The notes under the pieces are model-generated. The model had not been told where the DNA came from and made no database searches. It worked only from the letters and a program-made list of their open reading frames with translations. The translations under genes and the position numbers were made by a program. DNA of 39,414 nucleotides from Rhodospirillales bacterium (lineage in GTDB: Bacteria; Pseudomonadota; Alphaproteobacteria; Acetobacterales; Acetobacteraceae): the NCBI GenBank assembly GCA_025352565.1, contig JANXTF010000085.1, forward strand, positions 1 through 39,414. Direction: 5' to 3'. Positions within the stretch are counted from its first letter, which is position 1; every line of letters begins with the position of its first letter. Of this stretch, positions 24,426 through 32,813 are shown one piece after another.

Positions 24426-25280
24426 CTATCCCGGCTGCACCCCGTCGGGATGCACCGCGACCAGATTGCCGTGCTCCCCCGGCTGCCGTGCGACCGGTGC
24501 CAGCGTCGTGCCGCGCAACTGCCAGAATCCATAGCCGAGTTCGGCCAGCATCGAGAAACACCCGCCGGCCGTGCCGGCCGCCAGCGCCACCGGGGCATTG
24601 ATCTCGAAGATCACCAGCGGCCGGAACCGGCCCAGCGTCGCGCGCCCGCCAGCCACCACCAGCGGCTCGGCCCCCTCGACATCCATCTTGATGCAATCGA
24701 GCCGCGTGAGCCCGTATTCTTCCGCGAGCAGATCGAGCGTCAAGGTCCGCACCGTCTCGGCCGGCACCCCGCTGCCATCCGACAGCAGCGAGAACGCCTG
24801 CGGGTCGTCGCCCAGCGCGATATGATGCAGCGCCGCCTCGCCCGACCGATCGGACAGCGCGACATCGGCCACGCGCACGTGGTGCCAGCCATTCAGCGCC
24901 AGATTGGCGCGCAACTGCCGCAGCGCCTCCCGCCCCGGTTCCACCGCGATCACCTGGCCCGATGCTCCGCAGAGTCGCGCCGCCTTCAGAGTGAACAGCC
25001 CGATATTGGCGCCGATATCGAGGAACGTGTCGCCCGGCCGCACGAAGCGGTCCAGCGCCCGCAATTCGGGCTCCGTCCAGTCCCGCAGCAGGAACGTGGC
25101 CACCGAGGTGTAGCGCAGGGTCGCCGGCACGCTGAGGCGCTCGCCGCCATCGGTCAGCCGGAACACCGGGGCCCTGCCGGCCGCGACACAGACGGCCCAG
25201 ACCGCGCAGCGCATCGCAACCCGTCCTGGTTCAGCGTGAAACGCCGGATGGCGCACAAGCTTGTATATTTTGGCGAACAT
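24426..25280 (-). CDS. FkbM-family SAM-dependent methyltransferase
   Basis: This enzyme methylates an oxygen on a sugar or other metabolite using S-adenosylmethionine. ATG 25280 has a GGAGTGAG ribosome site five bases ahead. The 284 residues hold motif I FLDIGANIGLFTLKAA around 88-103, the acidic residue VIAVEPGREAL, and the FkbM blocks LDCIKMDVEGAEPLVVAGG and PLVIFEIN. It is convergent with the flippase gene (9 bp between stops) and probably decorates the polysaccharide, since FkbM enzymes are frequent in capsule and exopolysaccharide clusters (inference). Length and motifs are complete. Confidence 0.85.
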   Translation of the reverse strand: MFAKIYKLVRHPAFHAEPGRVAMRCAVWAVCVAAGRAPVFRLTDGGERLSVPATLRYTSVATFLLRDWTEPELRALDRFVRPGDTFLDIGANIGLFTLKAARLCGASGQVIAVEPGREALRQLRANLALNGWHHVRVADVALSDRSGEAALHHIALGDDPQAFSLLSDGSGVPAETVRTLTLDLLAEEYGLTRLDCIKMDVEGAEPLVVAGGRATLGRFRPLVIFEINAPVALAAGTAGGCFSMLAELGYGFWQLRGTTLAPVARQPGEHGNLVAVHPDGVQPG

Positions 25281-25593
25281 CTCACTCCGGTGGTAATCGC
25301 GCCCAAACGCTCTCGCCGGGACCGCGCCGCCGCGAGGGTGACCACCCCCGCGGCGCTTTGCAACCCGCCATGGATGCCGGACGGCGGCGTGGTGGCGCTC
25401 CCATGCGAGACACAGAGCGCGACCGGGATGAAGAAGGCGTTACGAACCGCCTCGAACGGGATGCCCTGGATCGTCGGGATGGCGATGAGTACGCCCCGCC
25501 GTCTGCCCCGCCCCGATTGAACGCCATGCGGCGGGAACCTTGGCTGTTTGACGATGTTCAGAAGCCACATTCCCGCCAGCAAAAGGTTCCTCC
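25281..25593. other. Intergenic 313 bp between fkbM-like gene and glgX, no supported gene
   Basis: The interval separates divergent genes and must contain both promoters. Frames are open here on both strands because GC is high, but none has a ribosome site plus a recognisable domain. The only signals are the GGAGTGAG site next to the methyltransferase start and an AAAGG site before glgX. Confidence 0.6.
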
Positions 25594-27723
25594 ATGTCCG
25601 ACACCAGCCGCTTCCGGCTTCGCGAAGGACTGCCGCATCCGCTCGGAGCGACCTGGGACGGCAAGGGCATCAATTTCGCGCTGTTCTCGGCCAACGCCAC
25701 CAAGGTCGAGGTCTGCCTGTTCGACGCCGCCAACGGGCGCGAGACCGCGCGCGTGGAACTGCCCGAATACACCGACGAGATCTGGCACGGCTACCTGCCC
25801 GACATCGGACCCGGCACCTATTACGGCTACCGCGTCCACGGACCCTACGCGCCCGAGGAAGGCCACCGCTTCAACGCCAACAAGCTGCTGCTCGACCCGT
25901 ATGCCCGCGCCCATGCCGGCGAGCTGAAATGGAACGACGCCTGCTTCGGCTACACCATCGGCGCCGAAGGGGAAGACCTGACGTTCGACACCCGCGACAG
26001 CGCCCCCTTCATGCCGAAATGCGTCGTGGTGGACCCGAATTTCGACTGGCAGGGCGAGCCCGGCCGCCGCGCCGTCAGCTGGGACCATACCATCTGCTAC
26101 GAGACCCACGTGAAGGGCTACACCATGCGGCATCCGGCGGTGCCCGAGCGGCTGCGCGGCACCTATGCCGGCCTCGGCACCCCCGAGATCGTCAAATACG
26201 TGAAGTCGCTCGGCGTCACCTCGGTCGAGCTGCTGCCGATCCACACTTTCGTCAACGACAGCCACCTGCTCGACAAGGGCCTGACCAATTATTGGGGCTA
26301 CAACACCATCGGCTTCTTCGCGCCCGATCCGCGCTACGCCTGCGACGTCGCCAACAGCCTGCGCGAGTTCAAGGAGATGGTGGCGCGCTTCCACGACGCG
26401 GGCCTCGAGGTCATTCTCGACGTGGTGTACAACCACACCGCCGAGGGCAACGAGCGCGGCGCCACGCTCTCTTTCAAGGGCATCGACAATGCCAGCTACT
26501 ACCGCCTGCTGCCCGGCGCGAGCCGCTACTACATCAACGACACCGGCACCGGGAACACGCTGAACCTCAGCCACATGCGCGTCATCCAGATGGTGACGGA
26601 CAGCCTGCGCTACTGGGTCAGCGAAATGCATGTCGATGGCTTCCGCTTCGACCTCGGCACCATCCTGGCGCGCGAACCCAATGGGTTCGACACACAAAGC
26701 GGCTTTCTGAAAGCCTGCAACCAGGACCCGGTCCTGTCCTCGGTGAAGCTGATCGCCGAACCCTGGGATTGCGGCCCCGGCGGCTACCAGGTCGGCGGCT
26801 TCCCTCCCGGCTGGGCCGAGTGGAACGACAAGTTCCGCGACACGGTGCGCGACTTCTGGAAGGGCGAGGCGCCGGCCAACGCGCTGGCCCCGCGCCTGTG
26901 CGCGTCCGGCGACGCGTTCAATCATCGCGGCCGCAAGCCGTGGGCCTGCGTCAACTTCGTCACCGCCCATGACGGCTTCACGCTGAACGACGTGTTCAGC
27001 TTCAACGAGAAGCACAACGCCGCCAACGGCGAGGACAACAAGGACGGCAGTTCGGATAATCGGAGCTGGAACTGCGGCGTCGAGGGTCCGACCGACGACG
27101 CGGAGATCAACCGCCTCCGCGAGCGCATGATCCGCAACATGCTCGGCACCTTGTTGCTGAGCCAGGGCACGCCGATGCTGCTGGCCGGCGACGAGTTCGG
27201 CCGCACCCAGCAGGGCAACAACAACGCCTATTGCCAGGATGACGGGATCAGCTGGGTCGATTGGGATATCGGGGACAAGGGGAAGTCGCTGATCGGCTTC
27301 GTCAAGCGCCTCACCCGCCTGCGCCACCGCTTCCCCATCCTGCGCCGCAGCCGCTTCCTGACCGGCGCTTACGACGAGGAGTTCGGCGTCAAGGACGTGA
27401 CCTGGATCAACGCCTCTGGCGAGGAGATGCCCGGCGAGGCCTGGGCCGATGACAGCATGAAATGCTTCGGCATGCTGATGGACGGCCGCGCCCAGGCCAC
27501 CGGCCTCCGCCAGCGCGGCCAGGACGCCACGATGCTGATGGTGATGAACGCCCATCACGACGTGGTGGAGTTCACCCTGCCGCCATGCCCCGGCGGCGGC
27601 GGCTGGATTTTGGTCGCCGACACCAACCTGCCCGAGGAGTCCGGCGAACCGCTGTTCCAGTTCGGGCATGTCTACGAGGTGACCGGACGCTCGCTGTTGC
27701 TGCTGGCCATGCAGGCCGCCTGA
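25594..27723 (+). CDS. glgX: Glycogen debranching enzyme GlgX
   Basis: GlgX removes alpha-1,6 branches from phosphorylase-limited glycogen. The 709-residue protein starts at ATG 25594 with AAAGG upstream. The N-terminal CBM48/isoamylase domain begins [33 protein letters not shown]. The GH13 core has [13 protein letters not shown], the nucleophile Asp353 in [12 protein letters not shown], the acid/base Glu389 in LIAEPWD and the transition-state Asp460 in [41 protein letters not shown] is diagnostic for GlgX. Other glg genes are absent from the window. The length and every catalytic residue are as expected. Confidence 0.95.
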   Translation: MSDTSRFRLREGLPHPLGATWDGKGINFALFSANATKVEVCLFDAANGRETARVELPEYTDEIWHGYLPDIGPGTYYGYRVHGPYAPEEGHRFNANKLLLDPYARAHAGELKWNDACFGYTIGAEGEDLTFDTRDSAPFMPKCVVVDPNFDWQGEPGRRAVSWDHTICYETHVKGYTMRHPAVPERLRGTYAGLGTPEIVKYVKSLGVTSVELLPIHTFVNDSHLLDKGLTNYWGYNTIGFFAPDPRYACDVANSLREFKEMVARFHDAGLEVILDVVYNHTAEGNERGATLSFKGIDNASYYRLLPGASRYYINDTGTGNTLNLSHMRVIQMVTDSLRYWVSEMHVDGFRFDLGTILAREPNGFDTQSGFLKACNQDPVLSSVKLIAEPWDCGPGGYQVGGFPPGWAEWNDKFRDTVRDFWKGEAPANALAPRLCASGDAFNHRGRKPWACVNFVTAHDGFTLNDVFSFNEKHNAANGEDNKDGSSDNRSWNCGVEGPTDDAEINRLRERMIRNMLGTLLLSQGTPMLLAGDEFGRTQQGNNNAYCQDDGISWVDWDIGDKGKSLIGFVKRLTRLRHRFPILRRSRFLTGAYDEEFGVKDVTWINASGEEMPGEAWADDSMKCFGMLMDGRAQATGLRQRGQDATMLMVMNAHHDVVEFTLPPCPGGGGWILVADTNLPEESGEPLFQFGHVYEVTGRSLLLLAMQAA

Positions 27724-27860
27724 TCCACCGGCGCATCGTGCGTTCGGTGGGATACGCCGGCAAGGCATGGGGCGCGGCATTGCCCCCGCCGTCATCCTGC
27801 GCTATGTCGCGCCCCTCGCCGGCACCCCTGGAGGCCGGCGTTTTCAATTGGAGCAGACCC
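27724..27860 (+). other. glgX-rplY spacer
   Basis: This 137-bp spacer carries no gene. Its right half contains a hairpin followed by TTTT (see separate entry) and then the GGAG ribosome site of rplY, about 8 bases ahead of the ATG. Confidence 0.5.
27817..27844 (+). terminator. Candidate terminator or leader hairpin before rplY
   Basis: CGCCGGC (27817-27823) pairs perfectly with GCCGGCG (27834-27840) across a ten-base loop, and four T residues follow at once. It could end the glgX transcript or act as an attenuator in the rplY leader; it ends only 16 bases before the rplY ATG, too near for an ordinary promoter to fit between. Confidence 0.55.
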
Positions 27861-28553
27861 ATGGCCAACTACACGACGATCGAGGCCGAGGCGCGCGAGC
27901 ATGCAGGTAAGGGGGCAGCACGCGCGACCCGGCGGGCGGGCAAGGTGCCCGCGGTCATCTACGGTGCCAAGCAGACACCGACCCTCGTCTCGCTCGATCC
28001 GCGGGCGGTGATGAAGGAACTGGTGCGCGGCGGCTGGCGCTCGCGCCTGTATGAGGTGATGGTGGGAGGCAAGGCCGAGCGCGTCTTGCTGCGCGACGTG
28101 CAACTGCACCCCGTCACCGACAAGCCCGAGCATGTGGACTTCCAGCGCCTCGCGGCTGGCGAGCGCATCCGCGTCGCCATCGCGGTGCATTTCACCAACG
28201 AACTGGTGTCCCCCGGCCTCAAGCGCGGCGGCGTGCTGAACGTGGTGCGCCACGGCGTCGAGTGCATGGTCGATCCCGACCACGTCCCCGAGTTCTTCGA
28301 GGCCGACCTCGGCGAGCTGGACATCAATGACAACGTGCGCTGGTCCGACCTCAAGGGCACCGGCGAGGTGAGGCCCACCATCCTGGACCGGGATTTCGTG
28401 ATCGCGACCGTGGCGCCGCCGACCAAGGCGCAGGAAGTCGCGGCCGAGCCCGGCGGCGCCCCGGTCGCGGCCCCGGCCGGCGGCACCCGCGCGCCCGGCA
28501 AGGCACCGGCCGGCGGCACCAAGGCCCCGAGCAAGCCCGCCGCCAAGAAGTAG
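27861..28553 (+). CDS. rplY: 50S ribosomal protein L25/general stress protein Ctc
   Basis: L25 binds 5S rRNA on the large subunit. This is the long TL5/CTC form: an N-terminal 5S-binding domain ([43 protein letters not shown]) is followed by the TL5 beta domain ([46 protein letters not shown]). The 230 residues end in a low-complexity tail rich in alanine, proline, glycine and lysine ([20 protein letters not shown]), usual in alphaproteobacteria. ATG 27861 has GGAG at eight bases. pth follows after 6 bp, the common rplY-pth arrangement. Confidence 0.96.
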   Translation: MANYTTIEAEAREHAGKGAARATRRAGKVPAVIYGAKQTPTLVSLDPRAVMKELVRGGWRSRLYEVMVGGKAERVLLRDVQLHPVTDKPEHVDFQRLAAGERIRVAIAVHFTNELVSPGLKRGGVLNVVRHGVECMVDPDHVPEFFEADLGELDINDNVRWSDLKGTGEVRPTILDRDFVIATVAPPTKAQEVAAEPGGAPVAAPAGGTRAPGKAPAGGTKAPSKPAAKK

Positions 28554-28559
28554 TCGCCG

Positions 28560-29129
28560 ATGCGGCTGTGGGTCGGCCTCGGGAATCCTGAGCCGGGGAT
28601 GGCCCGCCAGCGCCACAATATCGGCTTCATGGCCATCGACGCAATCGCGCACCGCCACGGGTTCAGCCCGTGGCGGCAGCGTTTCCGGGGTCTGGTGGCC
28701 GAGGGCGCCATCGCGGGCGAGAAGGTGCTGGCGCTGAAGCCGCTCACCTATATGAACGCATCGGGCGAAAGCGTGCAGGCCGCCGGCGCATTCTACAAGA
28801 TCGAGCCGGGCGACATCACCGCCTTCCACGACGAACTCGACCTCGCCTTCGGCCGCGTGCGGGTGAAGCGCGCCGGGGGTGCCGCCGGCCATAACGGCCT
28901 GCGCAGCATGGACCGCCACCTCGGCAGCCCGGATTACTGGCGCGTCCGCCTCGGCATCGGCCACCCCGGCGACAAGGAGCGCGTGCTGGGTCACGTGCTG
29001 GGCGATTTCGCCAAGGTGGAACAGGACGGCCTGCGCGTGCTGCTCGACGCGGTCGCCGACAACGCCGCCCTGCTGGCGGCGGGGCGCGCGGACGAGTTCA
29101 TGAACAAGGTGGCGGAAAAACGGGTGTGA
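28560..29129 (+). CDS. pth: Peptidyl-tRNA hydrolase
   Basis: Pth frees tRNA from prematurely released peptidyl-tRNA and is essential in most bacteria. The 189 residues are the normal length. It begins [28 protein letters not shown], with catalytic His19. Asn66 lies in PLTYMNASG, Asp91 in FHDELDL, and the second conserved asparagine in [11 protein letters not shown]. The C-terminal region [17 protein letters not shown] is also conserved. It follows rplY by six bases and is surely cotranscribed. Start codon and motifs leave little doubt. Confidence 0.97.
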   Translation: MRLWVGLGNPEPGMARQRHNIGFMAIDAIAHRHGFSPWRQRFRGLVAEGAIAGEKVLALKPLTYMNASGESVQAAGAFYKIEPGDITAFHDELDLAFGRVRVKRAGGAAGHNGLRSMDRHLGSPDYWRVRLGIGHPGDKERVLGHVLGDFAKVEQDGLRVLLDAVADNAALLAAGRADEFMNKVAEKRV

Positions 29130-29258
29130 CTGTTCGCGTCATCGCGAGCAGCCGTGAGCGGGCGATGCCATAGCGGGCGATCGCGGCGATCGGGCGGCTG
29201 GCGTCGCCGCGCCATGATGCTAGGTTTGCCCCGATAAGAGCTGAAAGGGAGACAAGAA

Positions 29259-29981
29259 ATGAATAAAGTCGCACTCGTCACCGGGGGAACCCGCGGCATC
29301 GGGGCCGATATCAGCCGCCAGCTCCAGGCCGCCGGCCGCACGGTCGTTGCCAGCTATGCCGGCAACGACGCCGCCGCCGCCGCCTTCAAAGCTGAAACCG
29401 GCATCCAGGTCATGAAGTTCGACGCCGGCGACTACGCGGCCTGCGAGGCGGCGGTCGCCAAGATCACGGCCGAGGTCGGCCCCATCGCCATTCTGGTGAA
29501 CAACGCCGGCATCACCCGCGACGCCACCCTGTCGCGTCTGACGCGCGACATGTGGGACGCGGTGATGGATACCAACCTCGGCTCCTGCTTCAACCTCTGC
29601 AAGCTGACCTTCGACGCCATGCGCGCCGCCAAGTTCGGCCGCGTTGTCAACATCGGCAGCATCAACGGCCAGGCGGGTCAATACGGCCAGGTCAACTACG
29701 CCGCCGCCAAGTCGGGGATCCACGGCTTCACCAAGGCGCTGGCCCTGGAGGGCGCCCGCTACAACATCACGGTGAACGCCATCGCCCCCGGCTACGTGGA
29801 CACCGAGATGGTCCGCGCGGTCCCGGCCGACGTGCTGCAGAAGATCGTCGCCCGCATCCCGGTGGGCCGCCTCGGCCACGCCGCGGACATCGCCCGCGGG
29901 GTCTGCTTCCTTACCGCCGACGACGCCGAGTTCATCACCGGCTCGACGCTCTCGATCAACGGCGGTCAGCACATGTACTGA
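29259..29981 (+). CDS. phaB: Acetoacetyl-CoA reductase PhaB (SDR family)
   Basis: PhaB reduces acetoacetyl-CoA to (R)-3-hydroxybutyryl-CoA with NADPH for polyhydroxybutyrate synthesis. The 240 residues start at ATG 29259 with AAAGGGAG upstream. The cofactor motif TGGTRGIGADI lies at 8-18, NNAG near 83-86, and the catalytic Ser134, Tyr147 and Lys151 in GSINGQAGQYGQVNYAAAKSG. The Q-x-G-Q-x-G-Q-V-N-Y string is typical of PhaB rather than FabG. The end ITGSTLSINGGQHMY is also PhaB-like. phaA and phaC are not nearby. FabG-type activity on other 3-ketoacyl thioesters is the main alternative. Confidence 0.92.
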   Translation: MNKVALVTGGTRGIGADISRQLQAAGRTVVASYAGNDAAAAAFKAETGIQVMKFDAGDYAACEAAVAKITAEVGPIAILVNNAGITRDATLSRLTRDMWDAVMDTNLGSCFNLCKLTFDAMRAAKFGRVVNIGSINGQAGQYGQVNYAAAKSGIHGFTKALALEGARYNITVNAIAPGYVDTEMVRAVPADVLQKIVARIPVGRLGHAADIARGVCFLTADDAEFITGSTLSINGGQHMY

Positions 29982-30015
29982 CCATGGGGTTACCGACGGC
30001 GGGGTCATCCCGCCG

Positions 30016-30852
30016 GTGAATCGCGCCACCGCCGCCGGTGGTGGCGCGATCGCGCTCTGGTCCGTCCTTGCCCTCCTCACCGTCTCGGCCGCGCGCATCC
30101 CGCCGCTGGAACTTACCGCGCTGGGCTTCGCGGTTTCCGCCTGTTTCGGCCTCGGCTGGCTGGCCGCGACCCGGCGATTGCGCGTCCTGCGGCAGCTTCC
30201 CCTTGCGTGGCTGCACGGGGTGGGCGGCCTGTTCGGCTTCCACGCGCTGTATTTCGCGGCCCTGGCCCGCGCGCCCGCCGCCGAGGCCAACCTGATCGAC
30301 TATCTCTGGCCCCTGATGATCGTGCTGCTGTCGGGGGCACTTCTGGGACTGCGGCTGCGGCCGGCGCATCTGATCGGCACCGCGCTGGCGCTGGGCGGCT
30401 GCGCGCTGCTGCTGGGCGCCGACGCCGCGCTATCGTGGGAATACCTCCCCGGCTACGCCCTGGCCTTTCTTTCGGCACTGACCTGGGCGTTCTATTCCGT
30501 GTGGTCCCGCCACTTCAAGGACGTGCCCACGGCGGCGCTGGCCGGCTTCTGCGGCGCGGCGGCGCTGCTCGCGGCGGCGGCCCATCTCGCCTTCGAGACC
30601 ACCGTGACGCCCAATGCCGCGACCGCCGCGGTCATCCTGGCGTTGGGCCTCGGCCCCATGGGCGGCGCATTCTTCCTGTGGGACATCGGCATGAAGCGCG
30701 GCGATCCGCGTCTGCTGGGAACCCTGGCCTACGCGACGCCGGTCGCCTCGACCATTTTGCTATGCCTCGCGGGCCACGCCGATTTCACCGTCTGGACGGT
30801 TGCGTCGGCCCTGCTGGTCGCGGCCGGGGGGCTGACGGCGGCCCGCGCGTAG
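30016..30852 (+). CDS. EamA-family (DMT) transporter, YddG-like
   Basis: This is a small-molecule exporter of the drug/metabolite transporter superfamily. GTG 30016 gives 278 residues with about nine to ten helices. The start NRATAAGGGAIALWSVLALLTV recalls YddG-type aromatic amino acid exporters (ATLIGLIAI-LWS). The segment ARAPAAEANLIDYLWPLMIVLLSGALLGLRL at about 82-112 is the conserved first EamA repeat end. WAFYSVWSRHF and the LGTLAYATPVASTILLCL stretch mark the second. The stop TAG lies inside a 15-bp tandem repeat. The gene starts 34 bp after phaB; the ribosome site is weak. Substrate unknown. Confidence 0.83.
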   Translation: MNRATAAGGGAIALWSVLALLTVSAARIPPLELTALGFAVSACFGLGWLAATRRLRVLRQLPLAWLHGVGGLFGFHALYFAALARAPAAEANLIDYLWPLMIVLLSGALLGLRLRPAHLIGTALALGGCALLLGADAALSWEYLPGYALAFLSALTWAFYSVWSRHFKDVPTAALAGFCGAAALLAAAAHLAFETTVTPNAATAAVILALGLGPMGGAFFLWDIGMKRGDPRLLGTLAYATPVASTILLCLAGHADFTVWTVASALLVAAGGLTAARA

Positions 30853-30890
30853 CCGGCGCGCGCGTAGACGGGCCGCGCGTAGACGGGCCG
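30846..30890. repeat. 15-bp tandem repeat at the end of the EamA gene
   Basis: CGCGTAGACGGGCCG occurs perfectly at 30861-30875 and 30876-30890, preceded by a diverged copy at 30846-30860 (12 of 15 matches). The first copy contains the TAG stop of the transporter, and every copy contains TAG. The array ends just before the stop of the convergent GNAT gene at 30893. Confidence 0.9.
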
Positions 30891-30892
30891 GC

Positions 30893-31339
30893 TCAGGGTT
30901 TGAGCGCGTTGTGATCGTAGCGGATCTGGCCCTTGAAGGTGGCGACTTGGTCATACAGCCTCCGCGCCGTCGCGTTGGCCTGGTTGGTCATCCAATAAAG
31001 CCGCGGACAGCCGCGCGCGGTAGCCACCGCCAGCACGGCATCGATCAGCCTGCCGCCGACGCCCTGGCCTCTCGCGGCGGAATCGACGAACAGATCGCCC
31101 AGGTAGCAAACGTCGTCCATCCAGGTATGGGTATGAAACAGGTAGTGCGTGATGCCGACCAGGCGGCCGTCCCGCCGCGCGCCGAGCGCGGCCAGTTCGG
31201 TGCCGGCAAGCAGGCGGCGCCAGGTCGTCTCGTAGCGGCTCTCGGGCAGCGTCGTCTCGTAGAACTCGAGATACAGGCGCCACAATTCCGTCCACCGCGC
31301 CCGCTCGTCCTCGCGCAGGACGCCGATCTCGATTGTCAT
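30893..31339 (-). CDS. GNAT-family N-acetyltransferase
   Basis: This is an acetyl-CoA-dependent acyltransferase. The 148-residue protein shows the GNAT core: GRLVGITHYLFH, CYLGDLFVDSAARGQGVGGRLIDAVLAVATARGCPRLYWMTNQANATARRLYDQVATFKGQIRY. The RGQGVGGRLI block is the acetyl-CoA pyrophosphate-binding motif A (Q/R-x-x-G-x-G/A), and the last segment is motif B. The start ATG 31339 lies 82 bp from the divergent reductase gene, and its stop is separated from the EamA gene by the 15-bp repeat. The acceptor is unknown. Confidence 0.9.
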   Translation of the reverse strand: MTIEIGVLREDERARWTELWRLYLEFYETTLPESRYETTWRRLLAGTELAALGARRDGRLVGITHYLFHTHTWMDDVCYLGDLFVDSAARGQGVGGRLIDAVLAVATARGCPRLYWMTNQANATARRLYDQVATFKGQIRYDHNALKP

Positions 31340-31421
31340 GGAACATGCCCTTCCGCCGCCAGGGCTGCGAGACTACGGCCTGCGGCTTGCCTTGCGAAGC
31401 GCCGCCGCTACCTTGGTCGGT

Positions 31422-32438
31422 ATGACACAGACGCTCGATACCGATGTCGCCATCATTGGCGCCGGCCCCGTGGGCCTGTTCGCCGCGTTCGAATGCCGCA
31501 TGCTGAAGCTCGGTTGCGTGCTGATCGACGCGCTGGACGAGATCGGCGGCCAGTGCACCGCGCTGTATCCCGAGAAGCCGATCTACGACATTCCCGCCCA
31601 TCCGGCGATCGAGGCCGGCGCCCTGATCGGCCAGCTGGACGCCCAGATCGCGCCGTTCGCCGTGCCCCGCCTGCTGGGCCGCCGGGTGGAAAGGCTGGCG
31701 GGCGCGCGCGGCGGCTTCACCCTCACCACGGACCGCGGCGAGACCATCCGCGCCCGCGCTGTGGTGGTCGCTGCCGGCGCCGGCGCGTTCGGCCCGAACC
31801 GGCCGCCACTCGACGGGCTTGCGGCCTACGAGGCCACCGGCGCGGTGCAGTACTATGTCCGCCGCCGCGAGGACCTGCGCGACAAGCGGGTGGTGATCGC
31901 GGGCGGCGGCGACTCCGCGGTGGACTGGGCCTTGGCCCTGCAAGGCATCGCCTCGTCCATTCATCTGGTCCATCGCCGCGCGAAATTCCGCGCCGCGCCC
32001 GAAACCGCCGGCCAGTTGGAGGCGGCGGCCGCACGCGGGGCAATCGAACTGGTCGTGCCGTATCAGTTGCATGCCTTGCACGGTCGGTCGGGCGCGCTGG
32101 CCAGCGTCGAGGTGGCGGACCTCGATGGCGGCACCCGCAGGCTGGACGCGGACGTGCTGTTGGCGTTCTTTGGCCTGTCGATGGATCTCGGACCGATCGC
32201 GACCTGGGGTCTCGACCTGGAGCGCCACCACGTGTCGGTGACGGCATCGACCTGCGAGACCAGCGTGCCCGGCATCTTCGCCATCGGCGACGTGGCCACC
32301 TATGCCGGCAAGCTCAAGCTGATCCTGCAAGGCTTCAGCGAGGCGGCCATGGCCGCCCACGCCATCCATCCCATCGTGTATCCCGACATTGCGCTGCACT
32401 TCGAGTATTCGACCACCAAGGGCGCCCCGGCAGCCTGA
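31422..32438 (+). CDS. Ferredoxin-NADP+ reductase, thioredoxin-reductase-like type
   Basis: This flavoenzyme transfers electrons between NADPH and ferredoxin or flavodoxin. ATG 31422 gives 338 residues. It contains the FAD motif DVAIIGAGPVGLFAAFECRML near 8-28 and ECRMLKLGCVLIDALDEIGGQCTALYPEKPIYDIPAHP, which is very characteristic of the TrxR-like FNR. An NADPH-binding RVVIAGGGDSAVDWALAL lies near 160, and GIFAIGDVATYAGKLKLILQGFSEAAMAAHAI near the end. The CxxC pair of true thioredoxin reductase is absent. Its stop codon falls inside a perfect hairpin (see repeat entry). Confidence 0.93.
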   Translation: MTQTLDTDVAIIGAGPVGLFAAFECRMLKLGCVLIDALDEIGGQCTALYPEKPIYDIPAHPAIEAGALIGQLDAQIAPFAVPRLLGRRVERLAGARGGFTLTTDRGETIRARAVVVAAGAGAFGPNRPPLDGLAAYEATGAVQYYVRRREDLRDKRVVIAGGGDSAVDWALALQGIASSIHLVHRRAKFRAAPETAGQLEAAAARGAIELVVPYQLHALHGRSGALASVEVADLDGGTRRLDADVLLAFFGLSMDLGPIATWGLDLERHHVSVTASTCETSVPGIFAIGDVATYAGKLKLILQGFSEAAMAAHAIHPIVYPDIALHFEYSTTKGAPAA

Positions 32439-32478
32439 CGCTTCCGCGTCAGCACGTTTTCATGACGCTTCCGCGTCA
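32435..32478. terminator. Duplicated perfect hairpin between convergent genes, each containing a stop codon
   Basis: TGACGCTTCCGCGTCA occurs at 32436-32451 and at 32463-32478. Each copy folds as TGACGC-TTCC-GCGTCA, and the first stem gains one more pair (32435/32452). The first copy starts with the TGA stop of the reductase gene. The second ends with the reverse complement of the TGA stop of the KGG gene. CGTTTTCA follows the first hairpin, giving a short T run. It probably ends transcription from both sides. Confidence 0.75.
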
Positions 32479-32685
32479 ATCCGTCTCGATGGTGGCGCGC
32501 CGTGCGCTGTTGGACGCCTCGCCGCCCTTGCGTCCGGCGGCGGCGGCGAGTTCGTGGTTGCGGGCGAATGGTCGTTTCTCGGCTGGCACGCTGCTGCCGC
32601 CCTTGGAGGCGATCGCGCGCTGCTTGGCGGCATCCATGGATGCGAAGCCCTGCTTGCCAGGCACGCGCGGCGCGGTGTGGGCCAT
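32476..32685 (-). CDS. KGG-repeat stress protein (GsiB/YciG-like)
   Basis: This small hydrophilic protein is of the type induced in starvation and stress. ATG 32685 has a GAGGGAA ribosome site about seven bases ahead and gives 69 residues, a usual size. It reads KQGFASMDAAKQRAIASKGG near 11-30, followed by SSVPAEKRPFARNHELAAAAGRKGGEAS. These are two KGG units of the family, G-F-A-S-M-D-x-x-K-Q-x-x-I-A-S-K-G-G. No membrane segment or signal is present. The gene is convergent with the reductase gene and divergent from the lolA-like gene. Biochemical function of these proteins is poorly known. Confidence 0.9.
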   Translation of the reverse strand: MAHTAPRVPGKQGFASMDAAKQRAIASKGGSSVPAEKRPFARNHELAAAAGRKGGEASNSARRATIETD

Positions 32686-32813
32686 TTTCGGTTCCCTCGT
32701 GGCGTCCATCGGCAACGAGGCCAGCGGCGCGCGAGTTGCCCCGCTCAGCAAAACCTGATCGGCACACGCAAGTGGGACTTTGCCGCGGCGGCCCGCGCGC
32801 CTACATGCCGGTG

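Noticed and set aside
25154-25582. Minus-strand frame in the fkbM-glgX interval as a possible transposase remnant
   Set aside because: It has no recognisable transposase motif and no inverted repeats; it overlaps the start of the methyltransferase gene.
25558-27795. A 745-codon minus-strand frame over glgX
   Set aside because: It is antisense to a fully motif-complete GlgX and shows no domain.
29130-29258. Small RNA or origin-like palindromes between pth and phaB
   Set aside because: GCGATCGC-type palindromes occur, but without a consistent structure, and short GATC-containing palindromes are common in such DNA.
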